A stretch of 64,000 nt of DNA from JACPIL01 sp964362365 (GTDB lineage: Archaea; Nanobdellota; Nanobdellia; Woesearchaeales; GW2011-AR9), in NCBI GenBank assembly GCA_964362365.1, contig CAYIEF010000001.1, positions 13,306 to 77,305 of the forward strand, written 5' to 3'. Position 1 is the first letter of the stretch. Each line of letters opens with the position of its first letter. The notes beneath the pieces are model-generated. The model made no database searches and had not been told where the DNA came from. It saw only the letters and a list, made by a program, of their open reading frames with translations. The position numbers and the translations under genes are program-made. This document shows, in pieces, positions 7,397-16,165 of this stretch.

Positions 7397-9525
7397 GTGG
7401 GGTTTTCATAAATCTCTTCATATAGGTCCCGTTCTCCTGTCGCGGTGACTATTACTTCAGGCTCTTTTATCCCATTCGTCTGCACCCAGCTGCCGTCAGC
7501 TTGCTTAACATACCACGCCCGTTCGCCCTTGGAGAATTTTTTGCTGCCAATAGCTTCCCGCTTCCGCTCTTCCGGGTTTAGAGCAAAGATGTTGATCCCT
7601 TCGTAGAGAGGAGCTTTTCCATCCCACCCCTGGATGTTTTGCAAGTTTCCGTAGTGTGTACGCAGCTGCTGAAATCCATTATAATCTTTATCCGTAGCTG
7701 TGTTGCACGCGCTAAAGGAGAGATGTTCAACATTTCCCGGAGGTAAAGCATCAAAGGGAGAACCGCCCTCGACGGTAGCAAAGTATAACTTATCCATGGG
7801 ATTATGATCTCTAAACGCTGCTGGTGCGTCTCTCCAGACATTATCATCACCCTCTACGTGGTGTCCGGTTACTACTAATCGAGAACTTTTTGTTGCTGGC
7901 GGAACATCCCTGCTGTTAAGGATATAACATCCTTCCTGTTGACAGTATCCGACCATGCTTTTTGGCGTATGGGTATTGTCACCAGCCGCAATGATGGTTG
8001 TGGAAATTTTCTTAGAGGGATCTTTTGGCAGAATTATGTGCCCGAAGCTTTGGGCGAATATTTCTTCACAATCCTTGCCAAAGGTGCAAGTTGCAAAATG
8101 ATCCCGCGGTTTTTTGAAATAGGATGGATCTTTCTGAAATTTATTTGAAGACCAGTGATGAAGAAGCTTATCGCAGGTTTCACCTTGGCAAGCTGGATCT
8201 TTGTTATATAGAACGTCAAATCTTCCCGCTTTCACATTTTCCATGGCCCCCTTAAATTGCGGCGGCGTGGCAGCCGAGGACTTGACTTCTGTTACTATTC
8301 TTCCGTTATCTAGGGAAGCAAAAGTTATCTCTCCCCCTTGTTGATTGAGAACCTCTACCCGGTCAAAATACACTGGCGTCTTTACCGATACGGAATCACC
8401 TTCTCGTATGTTCTGAAAAGCCAACCTCCCCCGGTAAGGAGAATTTAGCGCGTCTCCTGGTCTGTTGGTAATACAACCAAAGCCGGCATTCTTCTTACAG
8501 TACGCTCCCTCCTCACCGCGGTTAAATGCTTCTGTATAATATATACGGCTATTGGTCTTAATATCTATGATGGTGTTGTCTTCTTCAATAACTGTGGTTT
8601 TATCAAGAAGAATGAATTTATACGGCCATTCTTTTTCTTCCTGAAATATTGTTCCTCTGATTTCCATCGGCGGGAAGCCTTCACTTTTTTGCAGGACACC
8701 GGCTTTATCGATAAACTCTGCCGAGCGGAAAAAAGTACCGGTTACCTTTGTTCCCGGCACCTCAGGCAATTGGCCGATAGCGCCTTGTTCCAATACAAAA
8801 TCGCCCTCATAGGCAACGAAATTGTTCTTGGCGTAAGGGATGCGAACAATACTTTCATCGGCTTTAAATCGAAGGTTTTTCGCTTCCTGGCCTAGCGTGA
8901 CTGCTCCTCCTTTGGTGTGGTAGAGCTCCTTTCCAAACTCGTCTGTAGCCACAAAAAATTCTTCCGTTCTTTCTATAAACGCTTCACGGAAATGTAAAGA
9001 ACCGTCCGGCTGTATGGTCGCATCGGGAACGTCTTTGACGTTGAAGGCAGTTCCTTTTGTTCCTCCGGTAATTATTTTGGTTCCGTCATATCCCTTAATT
9101 TCCACCCCTTGATCATCCATAAAGATTTTGTATTTTTTTTCCAGCCAGGCTGCTTTTGCTTGCGGGTTAGTGTTAAGAATAATGGCCTTTCCTACTGCAG
9201 CACCATCAAATTTATTCTGCACGTTTTCTTGGTCAAATAAGTTTACATTGATGTTGAGAATTCCCGCGGCTCGCAAGGGATCTTTGGCGAAGGCTGCGTC
9301 AAGAACATTTTGTTGAGTGAGTACATTCGGATTATTTTCAATGGCTTCCCAAGCTTTTGCAGGATTATTTTCAAAAGCCGCAGAGGGATTATTCTCAAAG
9401 TTAGCATTAAATTGCTGTTCATCATTCCAATCAATTTCATGTTCCAGGGCCAATGAACTAGCAATGAGTAGCGCACTTACCATCAGTGCGGCAATTATTG
9501 TATCTCTAATTCGAAGCGCTGCCAT
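7393..9525 (-). CDS. Large exported protein with possible caspase/CHAT-like C-terminal domain
   Basis: 710 aa with a signal peptide (hydrophobic core ending SSLALEHE near residue 28). The first part has Asn-rich repeats (ENNPSAAF, ENNPAKAW). The middle is a long beta-rich region, like an extracellular repeat scaffold. The last 200 residues contain VVTGHHVEG and, about 60 residues later, LSFSACNTA. A His then Cys in these settings resembles the dyad of caspase-fold (CHAT/C14) peptidases. The start overlaps the end of the upstream pilin-like gene by 31 bases, so the two are translated together. The peptidase reading is inference. Confidence 0.65.
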   Translation of the reverse strand: MAALRIRDTIIAALMVSALLIASSLALEHEIDWNDEQQFNANFENNPSAAFENNPAKAWEAIENNPNVLTQQNVLDAAFAKDPLRAAGILNINVNLFDQENVQNKFDGAAVGKAIILNTNPQAKAAWLEKKYKIFMDDQGVEIKGYDGTKIITGGTKGTAFNVKDVPDATIQPDGSLHFREAFIERTEEFFVATDEFGKELYHTKGGAVTLGQEAKNLRFKADESIVRIPYAKNNFVAYEGDFVLEQGAIGQLPEVPGTKVTGTFFRSAEFIDKAGVLQKSEGFPPMEIRGTIFQEEKEWPYKFILLDKTTVIEEDNTIIDIKTNSRIYYTEAFNRGEEGAYCKKNAGFGCITNRPGDALNSPYRGRLAFQNIREGDSVSVKTPVYFDRVEVLNQQGGEITFASLDNGRIVTEVKSSAATPPQFKGAMENVKAGRFDVLYNKDPACQGETCDKLLHHWSSNKFQKDPSYFKKPRDHFATCTFGKDCEEIFAQSFGHIILPKDPSKKISTTIIAAGDNTHTPKSMVGYCQQEGCYILNSRDVPPATKSSRLVVTGHHVEGDDNVWRDAPAAFRDHNPMDKLYFATVEGGSPFDALPPGNVEHLSFSACNTATDKDYNGFQQLRTHYGNLQNIQGWDGKAPLYEGINIFALNPEERKREAIGSKKFSKGERAWYVKQADGSWVQTNGIKEPEVIVTATGERDLYEEIYENPT

Positions 9526-10814
9526 GTTTTTCCAAATTCGTTTTCTACGTCAACGCGAATATCATGCGTCCCTTTTTCCTCTTTTGTTGGTGTAAATGTT
9601 ATCCCTCCTGTTTTTGCGTCAATATCAAAGAGATAGCTGTCGGTAGTAAATAAAAGTAATCCCTCCGGATTTGCGACTGTAACCTTGTACTTGAATTCTT
9701 CTCCCACTTTAGCGACTTGTTTTTTTATAGGTTCAATAACCGGCAAAGTTCCATCATTGGCATTTACATTTATGGAAATCGGAGCAGCCAGCTGCTGTCC
9801 AAGTTTATCGGTTACAATAACATAGTACAAATATTCATCGTTAGGGAAGTCTTTAGTGTCGAGCGTGATTAGGCCTGTTTTTGCATCGATGGGCAAGGTG
9901 TCTGGATCGGTCCTGAAGGAAAGTTCTTCCCCGACAGCTTCTATTGCCAGCGTTTGAACTCCTGGTGCAGTGATGTTCCATTGGGAAATGCGCAGAAGCA
10001 GCAATGATGGTTCTTTGGTTTCCGCTTTCTCGCTTCCTAAAACCCAGTTAAAATTGAGGGCAAAATTATAGTTCAATGGCTCTTCGCCAATTTTTTCTGG
10101 GTAGGAAAGGGTAACCAGAACAGTATTTCCCACATCACCGAACTGTTTAAACCCAAAGCCGTAGTTCTTTTGGTACGCTGCTGTAGAAAGTTCCCCTGCC
10201 AGGAAGTAGTTAGGGCCTGCTTCTTGTTTGGAAAGATATTCCTTTAAAGTACTATACTTTTCCGGGAAATTAAAGGGAAGCGAGAGAGAAAATGTGGATA
10301 CCGAGGTTTCTTCACCTTCTTTCGTAATGGTAAGAGGATACCTAACTGTTGCTGAAGTTTTTTCTGTGAAGCTGATCTGCACATTTGGTTCTTCTGCAGT
10401 TATGACATATCCTTGCTTTTCAAATGTTTCAAATGTTCCCACGCATTCAAGTAAAGCAACATTCGCTGCCCGGGAAACTTCAGTTTCAATTTCTGGGATA
10501 GCGGGCAGTTCGACTTTATTGTTCTGGAAATACACTGGCACTTCCAGTTTTTCATCTTCAAAAGAAAAAATATCTAAATTAGGTGGAAAGCGGTAATATC
10601 CTCCTTGTGCAAAAACAATCTCCATTCCTTTAATGGTCGCTTTTTCTAGGCAATTATTCACAAAAGCAGAAATGAATGAAGTTTGAGTTTCAGGAGTTTC
10701 CGCTTTCAATTGCTCGCTGGTGAACATGTTCACGGCATACATAATACCTGCTACTATCATCAACACTAATATTCCAAGAACTATGAAAATGGTCACTTGT
10801 CCTCTTTTTGACAT
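9495..10814 (-). CDS. Pilin-like (KRGQ) membrane-anchored protein with Ig-like domains
   Basis: 439 aa. The N-terminus MSKRGQVTIFIVLG followed by about 20 hydrophobic residues is the class III pilin-like or signal-anchor start frequent in DPANN archaea. The body is extracellular and beta-rich. Two C-terminal modules look like putative Ig/cadherin-like domains; each has a DAKTGxITxxxx turn (near residues 308 and 398). It probably forms a surface structure together with the 710-aa protein encoded by the overlapping downstream gene. A TATA-like TATATAG lies just upstream of the start. Confidence 0.75.
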   Translation of the reverse strand: MSKRGQVTIFIVLGILVLMIVAGIMYAVNMFTSEQLKAETPETQTSFISAFVNNCLEKATIKGMEIVFAQGGYYRFPPNLDIFSFEDEKLEVPVYFQNNKVELPAIPEIETEVSRAANVALLECVGTFETFEKQGYVITAEEPNVQISFTEKTSATVRYPLTITKEGEETSVSTFSLSLPFNFPEKYSTLKEYLSKQEAGPNYFLAGELSTAAYQKNYGFGFKQFGDVGNTVLVTLSYPEKIGEEPLNYNFALNFNWVLGSEKAETKEPSLLLLRISQWNITAPGVQTLAIEAVGEELSFRTDPDTLPIDAKTGLITLDTKDFPNDEYLYYVIVTDKLGQQLAAPISINVNANDGTLPVIEPIKKQVAKVGEEFKYKVTVANPEGLLLFTTDSYLFDIDAKTGGITFTPTKEEKGTHDIRVDVENEFGKTWQRFELEIQ

Positions 10815-10861
10815 CGACTAGAACGAAGAAATTAAGCTATATAAAGATATTGGCTAAAGGT

Positions 10862-11260
10862 TTAATACGTTTCTACTTCTACGCCTTTAATTCTAGAAAA
10901 ATCCTTTACATTCCGAGTAAGCACTTTTTCCTTTTTAACCAGCGTAATCCCCGCAATCATGCTATCAATAGGACCAATCATTTTTCCTTCTTTTATCAGC
11001 CCCCCATCAATTTCGCCTGCTTTTTCAGCAGCATCGTTATCCAGATGCAAAATCAACTGGCCGTTTAGTATGTTCATAACTTTATTTCTCTCTTTTAGAG
11101 GCATATTGCTCTGCGCCACGCCGCTAAAGAGCTCAAACACTGTTAATGAAGTTATCAACTGCGTTTCCCTTCTTTGGATAAGCTCTTGGAGTTTGGAAAC
11201 TGCCCTTTGATCATTCTTCATTACATCAATAAGAAAAGCGGTGTCGAAAATCATTGCCAT
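10862..11260 (-). CDS. vapC: VapC family PIN-domain toxin
   Basis: 132 aa PIN-domain ribonuclease. The Mg2+-binding acids are visible: Asp6 in IFDTAFLID, Glu43 in VFELFSG, Asp99 in GPIDSMIAG and Asp117 in NVKDF. VapC toxins cut tRNA or rRNA when released from VapB. The gene overlaps vapB by 10 bases if the first ATG is used. Using the third codon (ATG at 11254) gives the usual ATGA overlap. The pair forms a type II toxin-antitoxin module with an operator upstream of vapB. Confidence 0.92.
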   Translation of the reverse strand: MAMIFDTAFLIDVMKNDQRAVSKLQELIQRRETQLITSLTVFELFSGVAQSNMPLKERNKVMNILNGQLILHLDNDAAEKAGEIDGGLIKEGKMIGPIDSMIAGITLVKKEKVLTRNVKDFSRIKGVEVETY

Positions 11261-11484
11261 TCTGCTGCAGTTCGCTGCATCTGTTTTCTGAACCGTTCCC
11301 GGCCCTCGGCAACTGATTTTGTAAGCTTTTCCGCTTCCTTCGGAGAAAGGATTCCTACTAAATCTAGAAGAGAGTATCTGCCAGTGAGCTTAGTAATGAC
11401 GTCGCTGAAGCTTTCTCTCGGTTCTTTGAGCGCAACTAATCGTTCATATGCGTCACAAGTTATAGTTACGCTTTTTGTTGCCAT
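11251..11484 (-). CDS. vapB: VapB-type antitoxin (DUF217-like)
   Basis: 77 aa. The N-terminus (KSVTITCDAYERLVALK) resembles the DNA-binding strand-helix start of archaeal VapB/DUF217 antitoxins. The C-terminal half is helical and charged, fitting the part that wraps the toxin. It sits directly upstream of and overlaps vapC. An imperfect palindrome just upstream would be the autoregulatory site. Archaeal relatives are of this size and arrangement. Confidence 0.88.
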   Translation of the reverse strand: MATKSVTITCDAYERLVALKEPRESFSDVITKLTGRYSLLDLVGILSPKEAEKLTKSVAEGRERFRKQMQRTAAEWQ

Positions 11485-11493
11485 TTTTCTAAT

Positions 11494-11513
11494 AAATACA
11501 TGTACGTGTATTT
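11494..11513 (-). promoter_or_regulatory. Probable VapBC operator palindrome
   Basis: A 20-base imperfect palindrome with 7-base arms AAATACA and TGTATTT lies 10 bases upstream of vapB. It overlaps the TATA-like TTTAAATA on the coding strand. Autorepression by the VapBC complex is the usual arrangement in this family; the binding itself is inference. Confidence 0.6.
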
Positions 11514-11576
11514 AAATCTTGCTAAGAAAAATCCTTTATCCAAAATAAGAAATAAAATAAATAAGAAATAAAATAC

Positions 11577-12149
11577 TTACTGCAATCTCCAATGCGCTCT
11601 TCTACTAGGTCTGGCTTTTTCATGACCTTTGCCCTTGCCGCTCATACCTCTGGACTTCTTTCCAGCAGAAGTGACGCCGTGGAAGGCTCTGCTTCTATTT
11701 TTCTGCGCGGAAATCCAGTTGATTTTAGGATCAGCTTTGATCACGGGATGATCTGGATCAACAAAAATTACTTCATACCAGTAATATTCGCCATCTTGAG
11801 CAACCCAATACGAGTTTAGCACTACTAAGTTCTCGTACTTTTTCTGCGCTCTTTCTTCTGCAATAACTTGGTAGCTTTTATGTAAAGTAAGCCTGGTTCC
11901 GAAACGTTTTGGCTTTCTACCGCCTTTGATCTGCGGCCGAGTATGTCCGCCTCGGGAAACTCGTTGTCTAACTACGATGTATCCCTGCTTGGCTTTGTAC
12001 CCTAAAGATCGGGCTCGATCAAGCCTGGTGGGATGTTTAACTTTGGTAGTTGCCGGCTCTTCTTTCCAGGCTAGAAGTCTTTCTCTCCATAATTGAGTAT
12101 TTTCTCGTGGCTTTCTCCACGCTTCACGTAAATATTTGTATAACGACAT
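11577..12149 (-). CDS. rpl15e: 50S ribosomal protein L15e (eL15)
   Basis: 190 aa, the usual length. The start MSLYKYLREAWRKP, the basic core (GYIVVRQRVSRGG, RPQIKGGRKPKR) and the C-terminus with RGMSGKGKGHEKARPSRR are typical of eL15. This protein is found only in archaea and eukaryotes and is buried in the large subunit near 23S rRNA. It stands alone, with VapBC downstream and a structured non-coding stretch upstream. Confidence 0.98.
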   Translation of the reverse strand: MSLYKYLREAWRKPRENTQLWRERLLAWKEEPATTKVKHPTRLDRARSLGYKAKQGYIVVRQRVSRGGHTRPQIKGGRKPKRFGTRLTLHKSYQVIAEERAQKKYENLVVLNSYWVAQDGEYYWYEVIFVDPDHPVIKADPKINWISAQKNRSRAFHGVTSAGKKSRGMSGKGKGHEKARPSRRAHWRLQ

Positions 12150-12180
12150 TGTACTTTGCCTCCATTGATATTTTGGTATT

Positions 12181-12365
12181 TTTATTTTTCACCACATGAC
12201 ACAGATGCGCAGGGGGAAGCATGAAATTAAGAAACTACTTAATTTCAGCTCTGAAAACAAATCGTTGTTTGTTTTCATGAGTCCCTTACGGGGTGGCGCA
12301 TAGGGCATTTGAGCAAAGCGAAAATGACCGTCTGCCGTCATGAGTGGTGAATTCAGTGTCTTTGT
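12181..12365. repeat. Intergenic hairpin element A (12.2 kb)
   Basis: The 330-base gap upstream of eL15 holds no gene but is highly structured. Hairpin 1 (12223-12246) has a perfect 9-bp stem GAAATTAAG/CTTAATTTC and loop AAACTA. Hairpin 2 (12252-12277) has a perfect 10-bp stem TGAAAACAAA/TTTGTTTTCA and loop TCGTTG. GC-rich sequence with further short pairings follows to about 12350. The same loops recur on other stems at 26.8 and/or 59.4 kb. It may be a small RNA, a leader of eL15, or a mobile palindromic element. Confidence 0.5.
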
Positions 12366-12479
12366 AATAACACCTTTCCATCTTCAGGTAAGCAACTACC
12401 CACATTGATGGATTTAACTCTTATTTTAATGCTGCTTTAAAAAGATTACGTGGGAAAATTCCAAAGTTATCTAAAAGCT

Positions 12480-12743
12480 TCATCTAAAGACTTTTTGCCG
12501 GTAGCGTTCCAGTAAATCTTCCAGTATTTTATAGCTTGCAGAATTGTATAATTGTGCTAAGCTTTTTCCAGAGTAAATACGCCTTTCTTCCAAAACCAAA
12601 GCATGCAACCGATTATCCACCACCAAATAATCTTCTTGATTTGCTATTAATTTCTCAATTTCACTGATACCTCCCTGCTCTTCTAGCGATAGTGTAGAAA
12701 GGTCGATCTTCTCCCCAGATAATAATTCGTATTCTCTTTTCAT
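12480..12743 (-). CDS. Hypothetical protein, 87 aa
   Basis: A small charged helical protein with no recognised motif. It is the last gene of a five-gene minus-strand operon that begins with the HWHADF membrane protein and the CcdA-like protein. It overlaps the membrane gene before it by 4 bases (ATGA), which supports coupled translation and a real gene. Role unknown. Confidence 0.55.
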   Translation of the reverse strand: MKREYELLSGEKIDLSTLSLEEQGGISEIEKLIANQEDYLVVDNRLHALVLEERRIYSGKSLAQLYNSASYKILEDLLERYRQKVFR

Positions 12744-12934
12744 TTTTTTAGGCTTGCTTTATAGTTCCAATAGCTCATTAGTCCTGCTGCAGCAAGAGCA
12801 ACTGCACTTAACCACAAGGGCACAGACCAGCCAGCAATAGTAGCCGGCCATTGCTGCACCAGCCGCAATAAGTGAAGCGCGGCCATCAATCCAAAAAGCG
12901 CTGAATTCACATACCCTAGTTGTTTTGTGTTCAT
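12740..12934 (-). CDS. Small membrane protein, two TM segments
   Basis: 64 aa. Two hydrophobic helices are visible (about residues 10-28 and 38-57) around a Trp/Pro turn, ending in a basic tail (NYKASLKK) that probably faces the cytoplasm. It overlaps the small ORF before it and the 87-aa gene after it by 3-4 bases, so it belongs to the CcdA-like operon. No specific family recognised. Confidence 0.6.
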   Translation of the reverse strand: MNTKQLGYVNSALFGLMAALHLLRLVQQWPATIAGWSVPLWLSAVALAAAGLMSYWNYKASLKK

Positions 12935-13071
12935 TTTCTCCCCTCTTCACGATATATCCTTATGCGTATCATACATGAATGCGGCATCTTTTTCCGTTCA
13001 TCATATGGCTGGCATTCACCTGTTCTTCTCTTAATCACGCACAAGGAATATTTCTCTGCTTCTTTTTTCAT
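12931..13071 (-). CDS. Small ORF, 46 aa, in CcdA-like operon
   Basis: Found by reading the gap between the CcdA-like gene and the 64-aa membrane gene. It starts with ATG at 13071 after a strong GGGGTGAAAG ribosome site. It encodes a basic peptide starting MKKEAEKYSL with three Cys residues (positions 11, 20 and 34). Its TGA overlaps the ATG of the next gene, so the reading frame is tied into the operon. The Cys spacing could fit a redox or metal role near the CcdA-like thiol transporter, but that is speculation. Confidence 0.5.
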   Translation of the reverse strand: MKKEAEKYSLCVIKRRTGECQPYDERKKMPHSCMIRIRIYREEGRK

Positions 13072-13084
13072 CTTTCACCCCTTT

Positions 13085-13804
13085 CTATCCAAAATTAATC
13101 GTCCCATTGGCGATCAGCATCAGCATCCATCCCAGCCAGATTAACAGCAATCCCATCAGCAGGCGCAGGTACGGTTTAGTGTGATGTTTCCAGGATTTTA
13201 TTTTATGCAATTTCATTCCACCAGCAACTAAAAGCAAGATAAAAAGCAACGGTGCTACAAAAATAAAATTATACAGCACCAAGAACAAGAAGGCGGTGAA
13301 ATCAAAATATTGTGAAAGCAAGGTGATAATAGCTAAATACGGCGCTCCGGTGCAGGGAAGTTCTACTGCCGAGACAAATGCTCCTAGCAAGATCACTCCG
13401 GGAACAGTGACGCGGTTAGACATGCTATAAATTTTATCAATAAATGGTCCAGGAATGGCCAGTGAAAACCATCGGCCATACCAGAAGAAATCTTTTATCT
13501 CTAATATTCCCGCAAAGATAATCAAAATTCCGACAGAGATGGAAAGATATTCGGTAAGCCACAGAGGGATTGTTGACAAAAAATACAATAACCCCAAGCC
13601 AGCGAGGAGATAGACAATCAGCACGGAAAAAATATACAAGCTTCCCAGAAGAAGCATCCTGCTGGTCGACTGTTTTCCCGCCAACATCACTGAAATCATC
13701 AGGATCAATACGCCGATAGCGCAGGGATTGATGGAATCAATTGCTGCAGTAGTTACGACTGTAAGCAAGGTCGGCAAGGTTGCTTCAACGGCCATGCAGC
13801 TCAC
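13085..13804 (-). CDS. CcdA/DsbD-like membrane thiol-reductant transporter
   Basis: 239 aa with six or seven membrane helices. Proteins of the CcdA family carry electrons across the membrane through two Cys residues in helices 1 and 4. Here these match SINPCAIG (Cys near residue 28) and ELPCTGAP (Cys near residue 136), each with the flanking Pro typical of the family. The start overlaps the previous gene by 20 bases. The partner gene encodes a large outside domain that could receive the reducing power. Family placement is good; the physiological acceptor is not known. Confidence 0.85.
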   Translation of the reverse strand: MSCMAVEATLPTLLTVVTTAAIDSINPCAIGVLILMISVMLAGKQSTSRMLLLGSLYIFSVLIVYLLAGLGLLYFLSTIPLWLTEYLSISVGILIIFAGILEIKDFFWYGRWFSLAIPGPFIDKIYSMSNRVTVPGVILLGAFVSAVELPCTGAPYLAIITLLSQYFDFTAFLFLVLYNFIFVAPLLFILLLVAGGMKLHKIKSWKHHTKPYLRLLMGLLLIWLGWMLMLIANGTINFG

Positions 13805-14591
13805 CTTGATTTAGCGCTACTTGATATGTAGTGCAGATTTTGTCGGTACTTTCTTTTTCTTGATCAAATTCGACGATGATGCAGTCTCCAGGCGGCACCT
13901 GCGGATAAGGAGCTAAAACATGATTCATATAATCTTCAATTTTTTCTTGCGTATAAATCCATTTTCCATATTCTTGAGGATTGGCCACTTTGTAGACAAA
14001 GACTTGCACTTTTCCCGGCTTTCCATTACAAGAATCTCCGTTGCGTAAAAGCACTACCCCATCATTGGTGGGCACGCCGAGAGATTCTTCGGTCAATCCT
14101 CCTCCAATTACATTGAAAAAATTATCCAAAGCGACATCTTCAGTTTTTACCACTACGCCTTCTACATGGATGCGGAAATCATTATGCTCATGAAAGACCG
14201 GTGTCCCGACACGGTTGGAAAGACCTTGGGGGTTCAGCAGATCTAATTTTTTGCCGCAATTCCAGATCTCAAAATCAGCATGCCAATGCACCGGACCTTT
14301 AGTCAAAGAGATTTGGTTCAGATAGATGGTTGTACCTGCAGTATACAAGGTTGCGATAATAATGGGAATGATCATCAATGAGAAGAGTAACTTCTTGTGG
14401 TTGTTAAGCTTCCGTTTGGAAATGATCGCCAGTATCACTAAATCAGTAACGATGATGCTGGTTATGACAATCACAATCATGGACCTGTTTTTCAACTGCA
14501 CCCCTTTCTCAGAATTAGATGCTTGAGCTGCGGCTAAAGGAAGAATAAATAGCAATATCAATAGTACTGTTAAAAATTTTTTACCTATCAC
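13785..14591 (-). CDS. Membrane-anchored protein with extracellular HWHADF-type domain
   Basis: 268 aa with a signal-like first helix, two more helices within the first 100 residues, then an outside domain of about 165 residues. The domain opens with VHWHADFEIWNCGKK and continues with HEHNDFRIHVEG. This His pattern is familiar from archaeal secreted HWHADF proteins and could bind a metal. The domain also contains four Cys residues (WNCGKK, DSCNG, GDCII, KICTT), which could be substrates for the overlapping CcdA-like protein. The promoter has a TTTATAC TATA box near 14610. Function is unknown. Confidence 0.65.
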   Translation of the reverse strand: MIGKKFLTVLLILLFILPLAAAQASNSEKGVQLKNRSMIVIVITSIIVTDLVILAIISKRKLNNHKKLLFSLMIIPIIIATLYTAGTTIYLNQISLTKGPVHWHADFEIWNCGKKLDLLNPQGLSNRVGTPVFHEHNDFRIHVEGVVVKTEDVALDNFFNVIGGGLTEESLGVPTNDGVVLLRNGDSCNGKPGKVQVFVYKVANPQEYGKWIYTQEKIEDYMNHVLAPYPQVPPGDCIIVEFDQEKESTDKICTTYQVALNQGELHGR

Positions 14592-14680
14592 CTTCTTTTC
14601 AATCTAAGAAGACTAAAAGCGTATAAAAACCTTTCCTATAGCCTTGGTCGTTTATGAAATTTTAATTCTGATTATTTTCT

Positions 14681-14779
14681 GCACACCACTATGGCGGCAA
14701 GACGGCCACTCATTTCATTCGTGTCCTACACGACAGCCCGGAGGGCCCATCCCCAGTCGTGTCTTGCGCCAAGGTGTGC
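14681..14779. ncRNA. Candidate structured RNA or palindromic element
   Basis: This 99-base stretch closes on itself. The ends GCACACC and GGTGTGC pair (7 bp). Inside these, GGCGGCAAGAC pairs with GTCTTGCGCC with one bulge. Inner hairpins follow (ACGAC/GTCGT around GCCC/GGGC). It is far more GC-rich than its surroundings and contains no ORF. A CTTTTTCT run follows on the plus strand. It lies between the corA 3' end and the promoter of the HWHADF gene, so it is not that gene's 5' leader. It could be an independent RNA, a terminator-like element or a short mobile palindrome. Confidence 0.45.
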
Positions 14780-14801
14780 AACAACTTTTTCTACACTCCC
14801 A

Positions 14802-15851
14802 CTAAATCCATCGTCTCTTCCTGAAATAAAACAATAAGAAGATGACGATCAGTAACATCCCTATCATCACCGCATAATACCCATACTCCCAGCTCAAAGC
14901 AGGCATGAAATCAAAGTTCATTCCATAAATTCCGGTAATAAAGGTTAAAGGAATAAATATTGTTCCTATAATGGTCAAGACTTTCATGATCTCGTTGGTC
15001 TTGTTGCTGAGGCTGAACAGATACACTTCCATCATGCCGGCAAGAATGTCGCGAAAAGTTTCAATAGTATCCATGATCTGAATGGTATGGTCATAAACGT
15101 CCCGTAAATAAATGGCGGTAGTCTTCTTGAGAATGATTGATTCTGAACGCATCATGCCGCTGACAACTTCCCGCAAAGGCCAGATGGAGCGTTGCAGTGA
15201 AATAGTCTGTCGTTTAAGATGGTGCATGATCTTAATGGTCTCGGCAGTGGGCCGGTTGATGGTCTCTTCAACATCTTCTATCTGCTCTTCGAGTTTTTCT
15301 AAAACCGCAAAATAGTGGTCAACAATAGCATCGATCAATGAATAGGCCAGGTAGTCAGGACCGCGTTTTCGCAGTTTTCCTTTGTTTTCCCTGATCCTCT
15401 TCCGAATAGGACCAAAAATATCCCCTTCTGTTTCCTGGAAAGAGATGACAAAATTCTTGCCGATGATGATGCTGATCTGTTCTGTAGATATTTCTTTCTT
15501 CTCGTAGGTAAGCATTTTGAGAATGACAAAAATATGGTCCTCAAAGGTTTCGATCTTGGGCCGCTGCTCATTGTTCATGATATCTTCCAGAAGCAGGTAG
15601 TGGAATCCGAAATGCTTTCCAATATCTTGGATGATAGCTGGATCGTGGACCCCATCAATATTGATCCAGGTAACGCTTTTTTTCCGCCGGAAAGGAAAAC
15701 ATTCTTCTACATTTTTAGCGATCTTTTCTTCAAATTTAATCTCATTGTAATCAAGAATAGAAATCTTCGGCGTGTGTTTCTTTTCCTCTCCGATATGCAT
15801 CAGCGTTCCGGGAGGAAGTCCTGCTTTTTCTGATCGGGCTGAAGTTGCCAT
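14802..15851 (-). CDS. corA: Magnesium/cobalt transporter CorA
   Basis: 349 aa. The first 280 residues are the soluble funnel domain with a long helical stalk. Two C-terminal helices follow, and the family signature GMN (YGMNF, residues 310-312) lies at the end of the first. The protein ends with the basic FRKRRWI motif seen in CorA proteins. CorA forms pentamers that let Mg2+ into the cell and close when Mg2+ is high inside. It is monocistronic, with a TATA-like TTATAA just upstream. Confidence 0.96.
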   Translation of the reverse strand: MATSARSEKAGLPPGTLMHIGEEKKHTPKISILDYNEIKFEEKIAKNVEECFPFRRKKSVTWINIDGVHDPAIIQDIGKHFGFHYLLLEDIMNNEQRPKIETFEDHIFVILKMLTYEKKEISTEQISIIIGKNFVISFQETEGDIFGPIRKRIRENKGKLRKRGPDYLAYSLIDAIVDHYFAVLEKLEEQIEDVEETINRPTAETIKIMHHLKRQTISLQRSIWPLREVVSGMMRSESIILKKTTAIYLRDVYDHTIQIMDTIETFRDILAGMMEVYLFSLSNKTNEIMKVLTIIGTIFIPLTFITGIYGMNFDFMPALSWEYGYYAVMIGMLLIVIFLLFYFRKRRWI

Positions 15852-16165
15852 GGACTGTTCGCCTGTGTGAAGTTTTATAATAATTTCGATGGCGGAGTAG
15901 AAACGTGCAGAAAACCACAGATATATTCGTCAACCCTACGAGCAAACATTTAGAGAATTACTCCAGCTTATAAAAGCAGGTTCTTTTGATTAAACATAAT
16001 TTAATACAGCAATATGTTTGCAGAGTGGGGTTGACCTGCGAAAGCAGAGTAAATTTGGAGTCCGTTAATCAAATGAGCGAAGCGATACATTAATGCATAG
16101 AATTAAGGGGGCTTTGGCGTTGTAGAAAACAAATATTTATTAATGTAATATTTCTTTTCAAGTTT

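Noticed and set aside
14681..14779. 5S rRNA or SRP RNA
   Set aside because: Length is near 5S, but none of the conserved 5S or SRP S-domain sequence blocks is present.
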